From Pseudomonadota bacterium (lineage in GTDB: Bacteria > Pseudomonadota > Gammaproteobacteria > Xanthomonadales > Xanthomonadaceae): DNA of 7,448 nt. The DNA is taken from assembly GCA_023423235.1 (NCBI GenBank), contig JAFAFY010000234.1, forward strand, positions 1 through 7,448. Reading direction: 5' to 3'. Below the pieces are notes generated by a model that was given only the letters and a program-made list of their open reading frames with translations, was not told where the DNA came from and did not search any database. A program made the translations under genes and the position numbers. Below, piece after piece: positions 1 to 5,407 of the stretch; within the stretch, counting starts at the first letter, position 1; every line of letters starts with the position of its first letter.

Positions 1-207
1 CCCGACTGCCCATGCCCCTGCTCCTGTTGCGGCTCTACCGGCGACGCGGCCACGCGCCAGCAGCGACAGTACCCGGAATGCTACAGCCGCACAGCCTGCA
101 ATCGTCATGCCGGCTGCCGCGGCGGCCGGCGTGCGCCGCCGCATGGCCGCGGGCGGCGTCACGCGAGCCGGCGGGCGGCTGCGCGACGCGCCTTCACCCC
201 GTGCGGG
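1..207. other. Window edge with no supported gene
   Basis: This stretch lies downstream of the SlyD gene. Open frames exist on both strands, including a minus-strand frame from an ATG at 144 (or 108) that runs off the left edge and encodes an Ala/Arg-rich, partly hydrophobic peptide. Its third-position GC is poor for this genome and there is no clear ribosome site, so I do not call it a gene, although a partial gene ending outside the window cannot be excluded. A GC hairpin is visible at 119-142 (8-bp stem GCGGCGGC/GCCGCCGC, 8-nt loop). It could help stop transcription from slyD but has no T tract. Confidence 0.4.
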
Positions 208-687
208 TCAGTGGTGGTGACCACCCTCGCCGTGCACGTGGCCGTGCTCGATCTCCTCGGGCGTGGCCTCGCGCACGTCGACGATCTCGATGTCGAACTG
301 CAGGTCCTTGCCGGCCATCGGGTGGTTGAGGTCGACGTCGACCACGCTCATGCCGATCTTCTCGATGGTCACCGCGCGCGGGCCGAAGCTGGTGTTGAGC
401 ACGACCTGCTGGCCGACACTGAGCTTCTGGTCGCCGAAGTGCTTCTTGGGCACGCGCTGGGTCATGCCCTCGCGGCGCTCGCCGTAGGCCTCCTCGGCGG
501 TCACGTCGGCCTTGAACTTGTCACCGGCCTCGTGGCCTTCCATCGCCTTCTCAAGGCCGGGGATGATGTTGCCGTGCCCGAACAGGATCGCCAGCGGCTC
601 GCGGCCGTGCGAGGTCTCCACCGGCTCCTGGCCAGCCTCGGCAACGCTGTAGTGGAAACGGACGACGCGGTCTTTCTCGATCTTCAT
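208..687 (-). CDS. slyD: SlyD-type FKBP peptidyl-prolyl cis-trans isomerase
   Basis: Encodes a 159-residue cytosolic prolyl isomerase and folding helper. Family knowledge: SlyD proteins combine an FKBP isomerase domain with an inserted IF chaperone domain, and a metal-binding tail that in E. coli delivers nickel to hydrogenase maturation. In the sequence, the FKBP core is formed by residues 1-68 (FGHGNIIPGLEKAMEG at 36-51 is the typical signature) and roughly 120-143 (NHPMAGKDLQFDIEIVDV). The IF insert lies between, at about 69-119. The C-terminus is His-rich (HGHVHGEGGHHH, 148-159) but has no Cys, so it is a shorter tail than that of E. coli SlyD. The ATG at 687 begins directly with the conserved MKIEKDRVVRFHY; the upstream ribosome site is weak (GAG). 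The gene is divergent from the NlpC lipoprotein gene. The SlyD-type family assignment is secure; the role in nickel handling is inference. Confidence 0.93.
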   Translation of the reverse strand: MKIEKDRVVRFHYSVAEAGQEPVETSHGREPLAILFGHGNIIPGLEKAMEGHEAGDKFKADVTAEEAYGERREGMTQRVPKKHFGDQKLSVGQQVVLNTSFGPRAVTIEKIGMSVVDVDLNHPMAGKDLQFDIEIVDVREATPEEIEHGHVHGEGGHHH

Positions 688-791
688 GGCGATACTCGTT
701 GGAGCGGACGGGCCGCTTGAGGGAAAAGGCAGGCTTGGGGCACGATGCCGTCAATCCGCAGACAGGCGCCGCCCCGTGCAAGGAACCCGAC

Positions 792-821
792 ATTATCCGG
801 ACTCGGCCGCATCGACGCCAA
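792..821 (-). promoter_or_regulatory. Possible sigma-70 promoter for slyD
   Basis: Read on the minus strand, TTGGCG (821-816) is followed after 18 nt by GATAAT (797-792). Both are close to the sigma-70 consensus and point toward slyD, giving a leader of roughly 100 nt. The -35 box touches the start codon of the divergent peptidase gene. This is pattern matching only. Confidence 0.35.
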
Positions 822-1360
822 TGCGCGGCAGGGTTGCCGGCGCGGCGCGGCTGTCCGCCGCCGTCGCACTCGCAGCTTTGGCGCTGGCAGGATGCGGGCG
901 CAACGACGTCCGCCCGGCGGCTGCGCCGGCTCCGGCACCGGTCGCGACCCGCGACTGGACAGCGGTCTCACCCGCCGACCCGGCCGCCGCCAACGCGGTG
1001 CTGATGCGCGCGATCAGCCTGGTCGGCACACCCTACCGCTACGGCGGCAACACGCCCGAGGGCGGGTTCGACTGCAGCGGCCTGGTCAACTATGTCTACC
1101 GCGACATGCTCGACCTGCGCCTGCCGCGGACCTCGCGCGACCTCTACGCCTTCCAGGGTCCGCGGATCGCCCCGGAACAATTGGCGACCGGCGACCTGGT
1201 GTTCTTCGGCAGCGGCAACGCCGTCAACCACGTCGGCATCTATGTCGGCGAGGGCCGGTTCGTGCATGCCCCCAGCACCGGCGGCACGGTGCGGCTGGAC
1301 CATCTCGATGGCAGCTACTGGCGCCGGAACTACACCGGATCCAAACGCGTCCTTCACTGA
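821..1360 (+). CDS. NlpC/P60 (C40) family cell-wall peptidase, lipoprotein
   Basis: Predicted 179-residue lipoprotein of the NlpC/P60 family, whose members cut stem peptides or crosslinks in peptidoglycan. The start at 821 was chosen because it gives a clean lipoprotein signal: Arg-rich n-region, hydrophobic stretch 11-23, and lipobox L-A-G-C with the lipidated Cys at 25. The frame is open upstream to 686, but that extension is not signal-like. No strong ribosome site is seen. A low-complexity Ala/Pro linker (32-42) leads to the catalytic domain at about 55-175. The expected Cys-His-His triad is visible: Cys85 in FDCSGLV, His137 in NHVGIY and His149 in FVHAPS. The order and spacing match E. 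coli Spr/MepS-type enzymes. The gene is followed 110 bp downstream by a second, related peptidase gene. Envelope location (inner face of the outer membrane or periplasm) is inferred from the lipobox; the exact bond cleaved cannot be told. Confidence 0.9.
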   Translation: MRGRVAGAARLSAAVALAALALAGCGRNDVRPAAAPAPAPVATRDWTAVSPADPAAANAVLMRAISLVGTPYRYGGNTPEGGFDCSGLVNYVYRDMLDLRLPRTSRDLYAFQGPRIAPEQLATGDLVFFGSGNAVNHVGIYVGEGRFVHAPSTGGTVRLDHLDGSYWRRNYTGSKRVLH

Positions 1361-1381
1361 ATTGTGTGCAGAAACGAGCAC

Positions 1382-1410
1382 TTGCACGCATTCATTAATC
1401 TGTTTTTAAC
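1382..1410 (+). promoter_or_regulatory. Candidate promoter of the second NlpC/P60 gene
   Basis: TTGCAC (1382-1387) is followed after exactly 17 nt by TTTAAC (1405-1410), in an AT-rich patch (about 1389-1412) that stands out from the surrounding GC-rich DNA. The location, about 60 nt before the GTG start at 1471, suits a sigma-70-type promoter. It suggests that the two peptidase genes need not be strictly cotranscribed. The T run at 1403-1407 lacks a good preceding stem, so I do not call it a terminator. Confidence 0.45.
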
Positions 1411-1470
1411 AACACGTCGACAAACCTCCGGTAGCTTCCCCCGCTGGTCCGCGACAGATGTGAAATCCAC

Positions 1471-2133
1471 GTGACGACAAAAGACGCTGCCCAAAGCGCA
1501 TCCGCCCTCGCTTCCCGCAAGAATTTCCGCATTCTCCTCGCCACCGGCCTGCTGACCTTCGCAGCCGCCCCGGCCCTCGCCGGCCCCGGTCTCGCCGGGG
1601 ACTCCGCAGACCAGATCGAGCCGGTGACCTCGGTCGCCCGCACCCTCGCCACCCCCGCCACCCAGGTGGCCCAGCCCGAAGTGCTGCTGGCCAGCGACAT
1701 CAACCAGCTGATCGCGCTGGACATCGACAAGCCGGTGCAGACCAACACCGACGGCCGCGTCGAAACCCTGCTCAAGCGCGCCCTGACCCTGCTCGGCACC
1801 CCGTACCGCTGGGGCGGCTCCTCGCCCGACAGCGGCTTCGACTGCAGCGGCCTGGTCGGTTACGTGTTCCGCACCGCGCTGGGCATCGAGTTGCCGCGCG
1901 TCTCCCGCGACATGGCCCAGAACGGCGAGCGCATCGACCGCGCCGCCCTGACTGCCGGCGACCTGGTGTTCTTCGGCCGCCGCGGCAACCGCATCGACCA
2001 TGTCGGCATCTATCTCGGCGAAGGCCGCTTCGTGCACGCGCCGCGCACCGGCAAGGACGTGATGGTCTCGGAACTCGATTCCGGCTACTGGGCCACCCGC
2101 TTCAAGTCCGCGCGCCGGGTCGCCGGCGTCTGA
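1471..2133 (+). CDS. Secreted NlpC/P60 (C40) family cell-wall peptidase
   Basis: Predicted 220-residue exported peptidoglycan peptidase. The chosen GTG start at 1471 gives an N-terminus with positive residues (SRKNFR, 15-20), a hydrophobic core (21-31) and a signal peptidase I site after APALA (37), so this protein is probably released to the periplasm rather than lipid-anchored. No strong ribosome site precedes the GTG. Residues 38-95 form a linker without recognisable motifs. The catalytic domain spans about 97-215: Cys125 in FDCSGLVGY, His177 in DHVGIY and His189 in FVHAP form the family's usual triad. The core is clearly related to the preceding lipoprotein (shared LGTPYR, GFDCSGLV, GDLVFFG, GEGRFVHAP), which points to an ancient duplication followed by divergence of the targeting signal. 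A hairpin terminator lies 29 nt after the stop. It could act as a DD- or DL-endopeptidase; the sequence alone does not decide. Confidence 0.9.
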   Translation: MTTKDAAQSASALASRKNFRILLATGLLTFAAAPALAGPGLAGDSADQIEPVTSVARTLATPATQVAQPEVLLASDINQLIALDIDKPVQTNTDGRVETLLKRALTLLGTPYRWGGSSPDSGFDCSGLVGYVFRTALGIELPRVSRDMAQNGERIDRAALTAGDLVFFGRRGNRIDHVGIYLGEGRFVHAPRTGKDVMVSELDSGYWATRFKSARRVAGV

Positions 2134-2162
2134 CCCGCGAGGGGCACCGGCACTGACGACCG

Positions 2163-2185
2163 AAGGCCGCCGCAAGGCGGCCTTT
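2163..2185 (+). terminator. Intrinsic terminator after the second peptidase gene
   Basis: A perfect 9-bp stem, AAGGCCGCC (2163-2171) with GGCGGCCTT (2176-2184), is capped by a GCAA (GNRA) tetraloop. It is followed by a short, interrupted T run (TTTCGCGTTT). It starts 29 nt after the TGA at 2131-2133. The AA...TT ends also make it a possible terminator in the reverse direction. Confidence 0.8.
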
Positions 2186-2431
2186 CGCGTTTCCGGGACG
2201 GCGCCATGCCAGCGGGAAACGAGAAAAGGCAGCGCCGCCACTGCGCCCGGGCGTGACGGAAAGGAATCGCGTGAATTGCAGGCGCCCACGCTGCGTCTAT
2301 CCGACCGCGCGCGGCGAGGCCGCCGCACCGCACGTCCTGCGATGGCAGCGTGGCGCGATGCCGTGCCGCAGCTTGCGATACGGGTAGGCTCCGGCGATGC
2401 TGCGGTCCATTGCCCGCGCTCGGGAGGCGCT
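2186..2431. other. Intergenic stretch without a convincing gene
   Basis: This stretch of about 250 bp lies between the terminator and the small membrane-protein gene. The downstream gene's frame is open back to a TTG at 2276 with an ATG at 2342, but the encoded Arg/Ala-rich extension is neither membrane- nor signal-like and has no ribosome site. TAGGCT at 2385-2390 is a weak -10-like hexamer about 40 nt before the GTG start at 2432, but no partner -35 was found. I saw no RNA gene or repeat. Confidence 0.5.
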
Positions 2432-2839
2432 GTGATCCGCACGATCTTTTCGGTGATGGCCGGCATGCTGGTGGCGATGATGCTGATGCTCGGCCTGGAG
2501 TTCGCCGGCAGCTGGCTGTTCCCCATGCCCGGCGGCCAGCTCACCAGCGAGGCGGACCTGGCCGAGATCGTTGCCAATGCCTCGACCGGCAAGCTGGCCT
2601 GGGTGCTGCTGGGCTGGCTGGTCGCGGCCTTCGCCGGCGGCTGGACCGCGGCCAGGCTGGCGCGCCTGCGCCGGGTCGGCGCCGCGGTGGCGGTGGGCGT
2701 GCTGATCGTGCTCGGCGTGCTGCTCAACGCCTGGCTGCTGCCGCATCCGCTGTGGATGAGCCTGGCCGGGGTGCTGCTGCCGGTGCCGCTGGCCTGGGCC
2801 GGCGGCCGCCTGGTGGCCCGCCGCGTCACCAGCCGCTGA
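2432..2839 (+). CDS. Small four-helix membrane protein of unknown function
   Basis: Encodes 135 residues from a GTG at 2432. That start is favoured over the longer open frame because GGGAGG (2422-2427) sits just ahead of it and the protein then begins directly with a membrane segment. Four hydrophobic stretches are visible at about 4-24, 54-76, 82-102 and 106-126. A hydrophilic loop (33-53, with several acidic residues) follows helix 1, and an Arg-rich turn (RLARLRR, 75-81) separates helices 2 and 3. The C-terminus is basic (RLVARRVTSR). Helices 2-3 are Gly/Ala-rich, as in tightly packed small membrane proteins. I do not recognise a catalytic or binding motif, so no function is assigned. The stop is 12 bp before the BASS transporter gene, which has its own ribosome site in that gap, so the two are probably cotranscribed. 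A supporting role for the transporter is speculation. Confidence 0.75.
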   Translation: MIRTIFSVMAGMLVAMMLMLGLEFAGSWLFPMPGGQLTSEADLAEIVANASTGKLAWVLLGWLVAAFAGGWTAARLARLRRVGAAVAVGVLIVLGVLLNAWLLPHPLWMSLAGVLLPVPLAWAGGRLVARRVTSR

Positions 2840-2851
2840 CGGAGCCCGGCC

Positions 2852-3727
2852 ATGGAATCGAGCCTGCTGACGACGCTGCTGCTGCCCCTGGCCCTGGGCG
2901 TGATCATGTTCGGCCTGGGCCTGGGCCTGACGGTCGAGGATTTCCGCCGCATCGCGCGCTATCCGCGCGCGGTGCTGGTCGGACTGGCGCTGCAGATCGG
3001 CGTGCTGCCCTGGGCGGCGCTGGGCCTGGCGCTGGCGCTGCGGCTGCCGCCGGAGCTGGCGGTCGGGCTGATGCTGCTGGCGGCCTCGCCCGGCGGCGCC
3101 ACGGCCAACATCTACAGCCACCTGGCGCGCGGCGACGTGGCGCTCAACATCACCCTGACCGCGGTCAACAGCCTGCTGTGCCTGGTCACGCTGCCGCTGA
3201 TCCTCAACCTGTCGCTGGAGTTCTTCCTCGGTGCCGGTCAGTACGTGCCGCCGCCGACGCGCAAGATTGTCGAGGTGGCGGTGATCATCGTGCTGCCGGT
3301 CAGCCTGGGCATGCTGGTGCGAGCCTTCGCCAGCGCCTTCGCCGAACGCATGGAAAAGCCGATCCGGCTGCTGTCGGTTCTGGTGCTGGTGCTGCTGATC
3401 GGCGCGGCGGTCGCGCAGGCCTGGGACACGCTGCTGGGCTACTTCGCCGCGGTCGGCCTGGCCTGCCTGCTGTTCAACCTGGTCAGCATGGGCGCGGGCT
3501 ATTCGGCCCCGCTGGCGCTGCGGCTGCCACGGCGGCAGGCGATCGCGATCGCGATGGAGATCGGCATCCACAACGGCACCCTGGCGATCTTCATCGCGCT
3601 CAACGTGCTGCAGAGCCCGATGATGTCGGTGCCGGCCGCGGTCTACAGCCTGCTGATGTTCTTCACTGCGGCGGCGTTCGCGTTCTGGCTCAACCGGCGC
3701 TCGGCAGATGCGCCGGCGGCGACATGA
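2852..3727 (+). CDS. Bile acid:sodium symporter (BASS/SBF) family transporter
   Basis: A 291-residue inner-membrane carrier with nine to ten hydrophobic segments, the usual size for bacterial BASS proteins, which take up organic anions or related solutes with sodium. The ATG at 2852 has GGAG (2841-2844) 7 nt upstream. Family landmarks are visible: ASPGGATANIYSHLARGD (78-95), corresponding to the first crossover-helix region, and MEIGIHNGTLA (235-245), the second crossover region with the conserved Glu236 and Asn241. The internal stretch LNITLTAVNS (98-107) follows the first. At the position where the Neisseria ASBT homologue, as I recall it, has a Gln sodium ligand, this protein has His240. 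Bacterial members have varied substrates (pantoate, steroid acids, organic anions), so the substrate is not predictable here. It is probably cotranscribed with the upstream four-helix protein. After the stop, CCGGCC (3728-3733) and GGCCGG (3746-3751) could form a weak hairpin. Confidence 0.9.
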   Translation: MESSLLTTLLLPLALGVIMFGLGLGLTVEDFRRIARYPRAVLVGLALQIGVLPWAALGLALALRLPPELAVGLMLLAASPGGATANIYSHLARGDVALNITLTAVNSLLCLVTLPLILNLSLEFFLGAGQYVPPPTRKIVEVAVIIVLPVSLGMLVRAFASAFAERMEKPIRLLSVLVLVLLIGAAVAQAWDTLLGYFAAVGLACLLFNLVSMGAGYSAPLALRLPRRQAIAIAMEIGIHNGTLAIFIALNVLQSPMMSVPAAVYSLLMFFTAAAFAFWLNRRSADAPAAT

Positions 3728-3777
3728 CCGGCCGGTTGGGCGCGTGGCCGGAACCGCGCCCTGCACAACCAGCTTGC

Positions 3778-3791
3778 GCGTGACGTCACGC
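3778..3791. promoter_or_regulatory. Perfect 14-bp palindrome, possible operator
   Basis: GCGTGACGTCACGC reads the same on both strands, with the eight-base core TGACGTCA at its centre. It lies 51 bp after the BASS gene stop and about 40 bp before a TATAGT hexamer (3828-3833). With no loop it is a poor RNA hairpin, so a dimeric DNA-binding protein is the more natural reading. The factor is unknown. Confidence 0.4.
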
Positions 3792-3841
3792 CCGTTGCCG
3801 ATGCCGCCGTCGGCGTGGACAGGCGGCTATAGTCCACGGAT

Positions 3842-3897
3842 CAAGGCATCAGGGAGGCCCACCCGCGACGATGGTCGCCGGCGGGCGCGATGCCTTG
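3842..3897. other. Inverted-repeat element, possible terminator or small structured RNA
   Basis: CAAGGCATC (3842-3850) is exactly complementary to GATGCCTTG (3889-3897), enclosing 38 nt that can fold again: GCGAC (3865-3869) pairs with GTCGC (3874-3878) across a GATG loop, extended by CCC (3862-3864) with GGG (3883-3885). On the minus strand it begins 12 nt after the stop codon of the DAACS carrier, so it could serve as that gene's terminator, although no T tract follows. On the plus strand a TATAGT hexamer (3828-3833) lies just ahead, so a start near 3840 would place this fold at the 5' end of a transcript. Confidence 0.4.
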
Positions 3898-3908
3898 CGA
3901 ACGACCCG

Positions 3909-5297
3909 CTACTTGGTCGATGAATCCGTATCCTCGACGCCGACGTTGCTCGACGCGCGCTCGTACACCTCGCGGTCGAGCAGTCCAGTTTCCTTTGCCA
4001 CCAGCACCGGCACCAGCACCTGACCGGTGACATTGGTCATGGTGCGCATCATGTCGAGGATGCGGTCGATCGCGTAGAGGATTCCGATCGCTTCCAGCGG
4101 CAATCCCGCCGCGCTGAGCACGACCGTCGCCATGATCACCGCCGTGCCCGGCACGCCCGCGGTACCGAAGCTGCCCAGCACCGATGCCAAGGCAATGATG
4201 AAGTACTGCCCCGCCGACAGTTCGATGCCCATGAACTGGGCGATGAACACCGCGCCCAGCGCCGGATAGATCGCGCCGCAGCCGTCCATCTTGATGCTGG
4301 CGCCCAACGGCACCGCGAAACTGGCGTAGTCGCGGTTGACGCCGAGGTTGTGCGTCGCCGAGCTCAGCGAAAGTGGCAGCGCGGCGAAGCTGCTGGACGC
4401 GACGAAGCCGATCTGCATCGCCGGCGCAGCGCCGCGGAAGAACTTCAGCGGATTGAGCCTGTGCGCCAGCAGCAGCCCGCCGTACACCACCACGATGTGG
4501 AACGCGCAGGCCGCGTACAGCGCGATTACGAACTTGCCCAGCGGGATCAACTGTTCGAACCCGTAGCTGCCCACCAGCGCAGCGATGAGCCCGAAGGTAC
4601 CGATCGGCGTGGCTTCGAGCACGAATCGGGTCACCTGGATCATCAGCTCGCGCGCCTGGTCGAACAGCGAGCGCAGGCCCGCGGTCTTCTCGCCCAGCTT
4701 CACCAGGGCGAAACCGAGCAGGCCGGCGAAGAAGATCACCTGCAGGATGGTGAAGTTGCTGGGGATGACGATGTTCTGGCCATCGCCGGTCTTGCCGGTG
4801 CCCAGCGCCGCCAGCGCGCGGAACGGATTCTCCGGCACGATGTTGATCAGCACGTCCAGCGGACCCGGCACCTCGCGCGGGCGATAGCTTTCCGCCACCT
4901 GCACGCTGCCGGCGTCGATGCCCGCGCCCGGCTTGAGGATCAATCCGAAAGCAAGCCCGACCACCACGGCCAGCACCGCGGTGATCGCGAACCACAGGAA
5001 GGTGCGCCCGGCCAGCCCGGCGATCGAACGCTGCCCGGCAAGCGAGCCGACCGCACTGACCACTGCGAAGAACACCAGCGGGATCGCGATCATCTTGATC
5101 AGGTTGACGTATACCGTCCCCAGCGGCCCGAACCAGGCCTGCGCGGCCGGCCCCATCAACCATCCGACCAGCGCACCGAGCACGAACGCGCCAAGCACGC
5201 GCTGCCAGAACGGAATGCGGAACCAGGCGGAGAACAGCGAGGAAAACGGCGAGGAAAGCGGGGACATGGCCGGGCCGGACGCGGAATTGGGCACCAT
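3909..5297 (-). CDS. DAACS family (GltP/DctA-type) amino acid or dicarboxylate carrier
   Basis: A 462-residue inner-membrane symporter of the glutamate/aspartate and C4-dicarboxylate family. The ATG at 5297 is preferred because AGGG lies 7 nt upstream; the ATG at 5267 (452 residues) is a close alternative. Residue numbers use 5297. Signatures: Ser-rich hairpin 1 (SSS, 301-303), the TM7 motif as KMDGC (336-340) in place of NMDGT, hairpin 2 GTAGVPG (378-384), and TM8 DRILDMMRTMTNVTGQ (411-426). Asp415 and Arg418 align with the GltPh residues that hold the substrate amino group and side-chain carboxylate, favouring an acidic amino acid over a plain dicarboxylate. Several GltPh sodium ligands appear replaced: Asn310 by Lys336, Asp405 by Gln426, Ser93 by Ala107, Tyr89 by Phe103. 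The ion coupling may therefore differ. The gene is divergent from the alkaline phosphatase gene across 110 bp. The family call is firm; substrate and coupling ion are inference. Confidence 0.9.
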   Translation of the reverse strand: MVPNSASGPAMSPLSSPFSSLFSAWFRIPFWQRVLGAFVLGALVGWLMGPAAQAWFGPLGTVYVNLIKMIAIPLVFFAVVSAVGSLAGQRSIAGLAGRTFLWFAITAVLAVVVGLAFGLILKPGAGIDAGSVQVAESYRPREVPGPLDVLINIVPENPFRALAALGTGKTGDGQNIVIPSNFTILQVIFFAGLLGFALVKLGEKTAGLRSLFDQARELMIQVTRFVLEATPIGTFGLIAALVGSYGFEQLIPLGKFVIALYAACAFHIVVVYGGLLLAHRLNPLKFFRGAAPAMQIGFVASSSFAALPLSLSSATHNLGVNRDYASFAVPLGASIKMDGCGAIYPALGAVFIAQFMGIELSAGQYFIIALASVLGSFGTAGVPGTAVIMATVVLSAAGLPLEAIGILYAIDRILDMMRTMTNVTGQVLVPVLVAKETGLLDREVYERASSNVGVEDTDSSTK

Positions 5298-5343
5298 ACC
5301 CGAGCCCTGCCCGGCGTGGCGACGGCATCGCCGAAACGTCGGC

Positions 5344-5377
5344 GTGTCATGGGCGGGACACTGGAGGCGCGCATAAT
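5344..5377 (+). promoter_or_regulatory. Degenerate Pho box with -10 element before the phosphatase gene
   Basis: GTGTCAT (5344-5350) matches the Pho half-site CTGTCAT at 6 of 7 positions. After 4 nt, GGGACAC (5355-5361) matches CTGTCAC at 4 of 7. CATAAT (5372-5377) follows after 10 nt, the same spacing I recall between Pho box and -10 in E. coli phoA, where the box replaces the -35. Start of transcription near 5384 would leave a short leader of about 24 nt. The same bases also form an inverted repeat, GTGTC/GACAC with 8 nt between, so another regulator is possible. Confidence 0.4.
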
Positions 5378-5407
5378 TGGCGGCTGCCCCGCACAGGACC
5401 ATTGCCG

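Noticed and set aside
12..329. Plus-strand 105-codon frame at the left edge
   Set aside because: Arg/Pro-rich product, no ribosome site, and it runs into the antisense of slyD.
1361..1407. T run at 1403-1407 as a terminator of the first peptidase gene
   Set aside because: Only 4-5 bp of imperfect stem (GTGCA/TGCAC) precede it and at a distance; the promoter reading fits better.
1354..2952. 532-codon open frame on the minus strand
   Set aside because: It runs antisense across the second peptidase and the small membrane protein, is Arg/Ser/Ala-rich low-complexity, and shows no domain; it is an open frame caused by high GC content.
2297..3766. 489-codon minus-strand frame, Gln/Arg/His-rich
   Set aside because: Shadow of the BASS and four-helix genes; its skewed composition is typical of an antisense frame of Leu/Ala-rich membrane proteins.
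3871..4023. Short plus-strand frame starting at ATG 3871
   Set aside because: Mostly antisense to the 3' end of the DAACS gene, low-complexity Ser/Thr product, and its start lies inside the inverted-repeat loop.
5298..5402. Upstream ATG at 5402 extending the DAACS carrier by 35 residues
   Set aside because: The added residues are Cys/Arg-rich and not conserved-looking, have no ribosome site, and would cover the likely phosphatase promoter.
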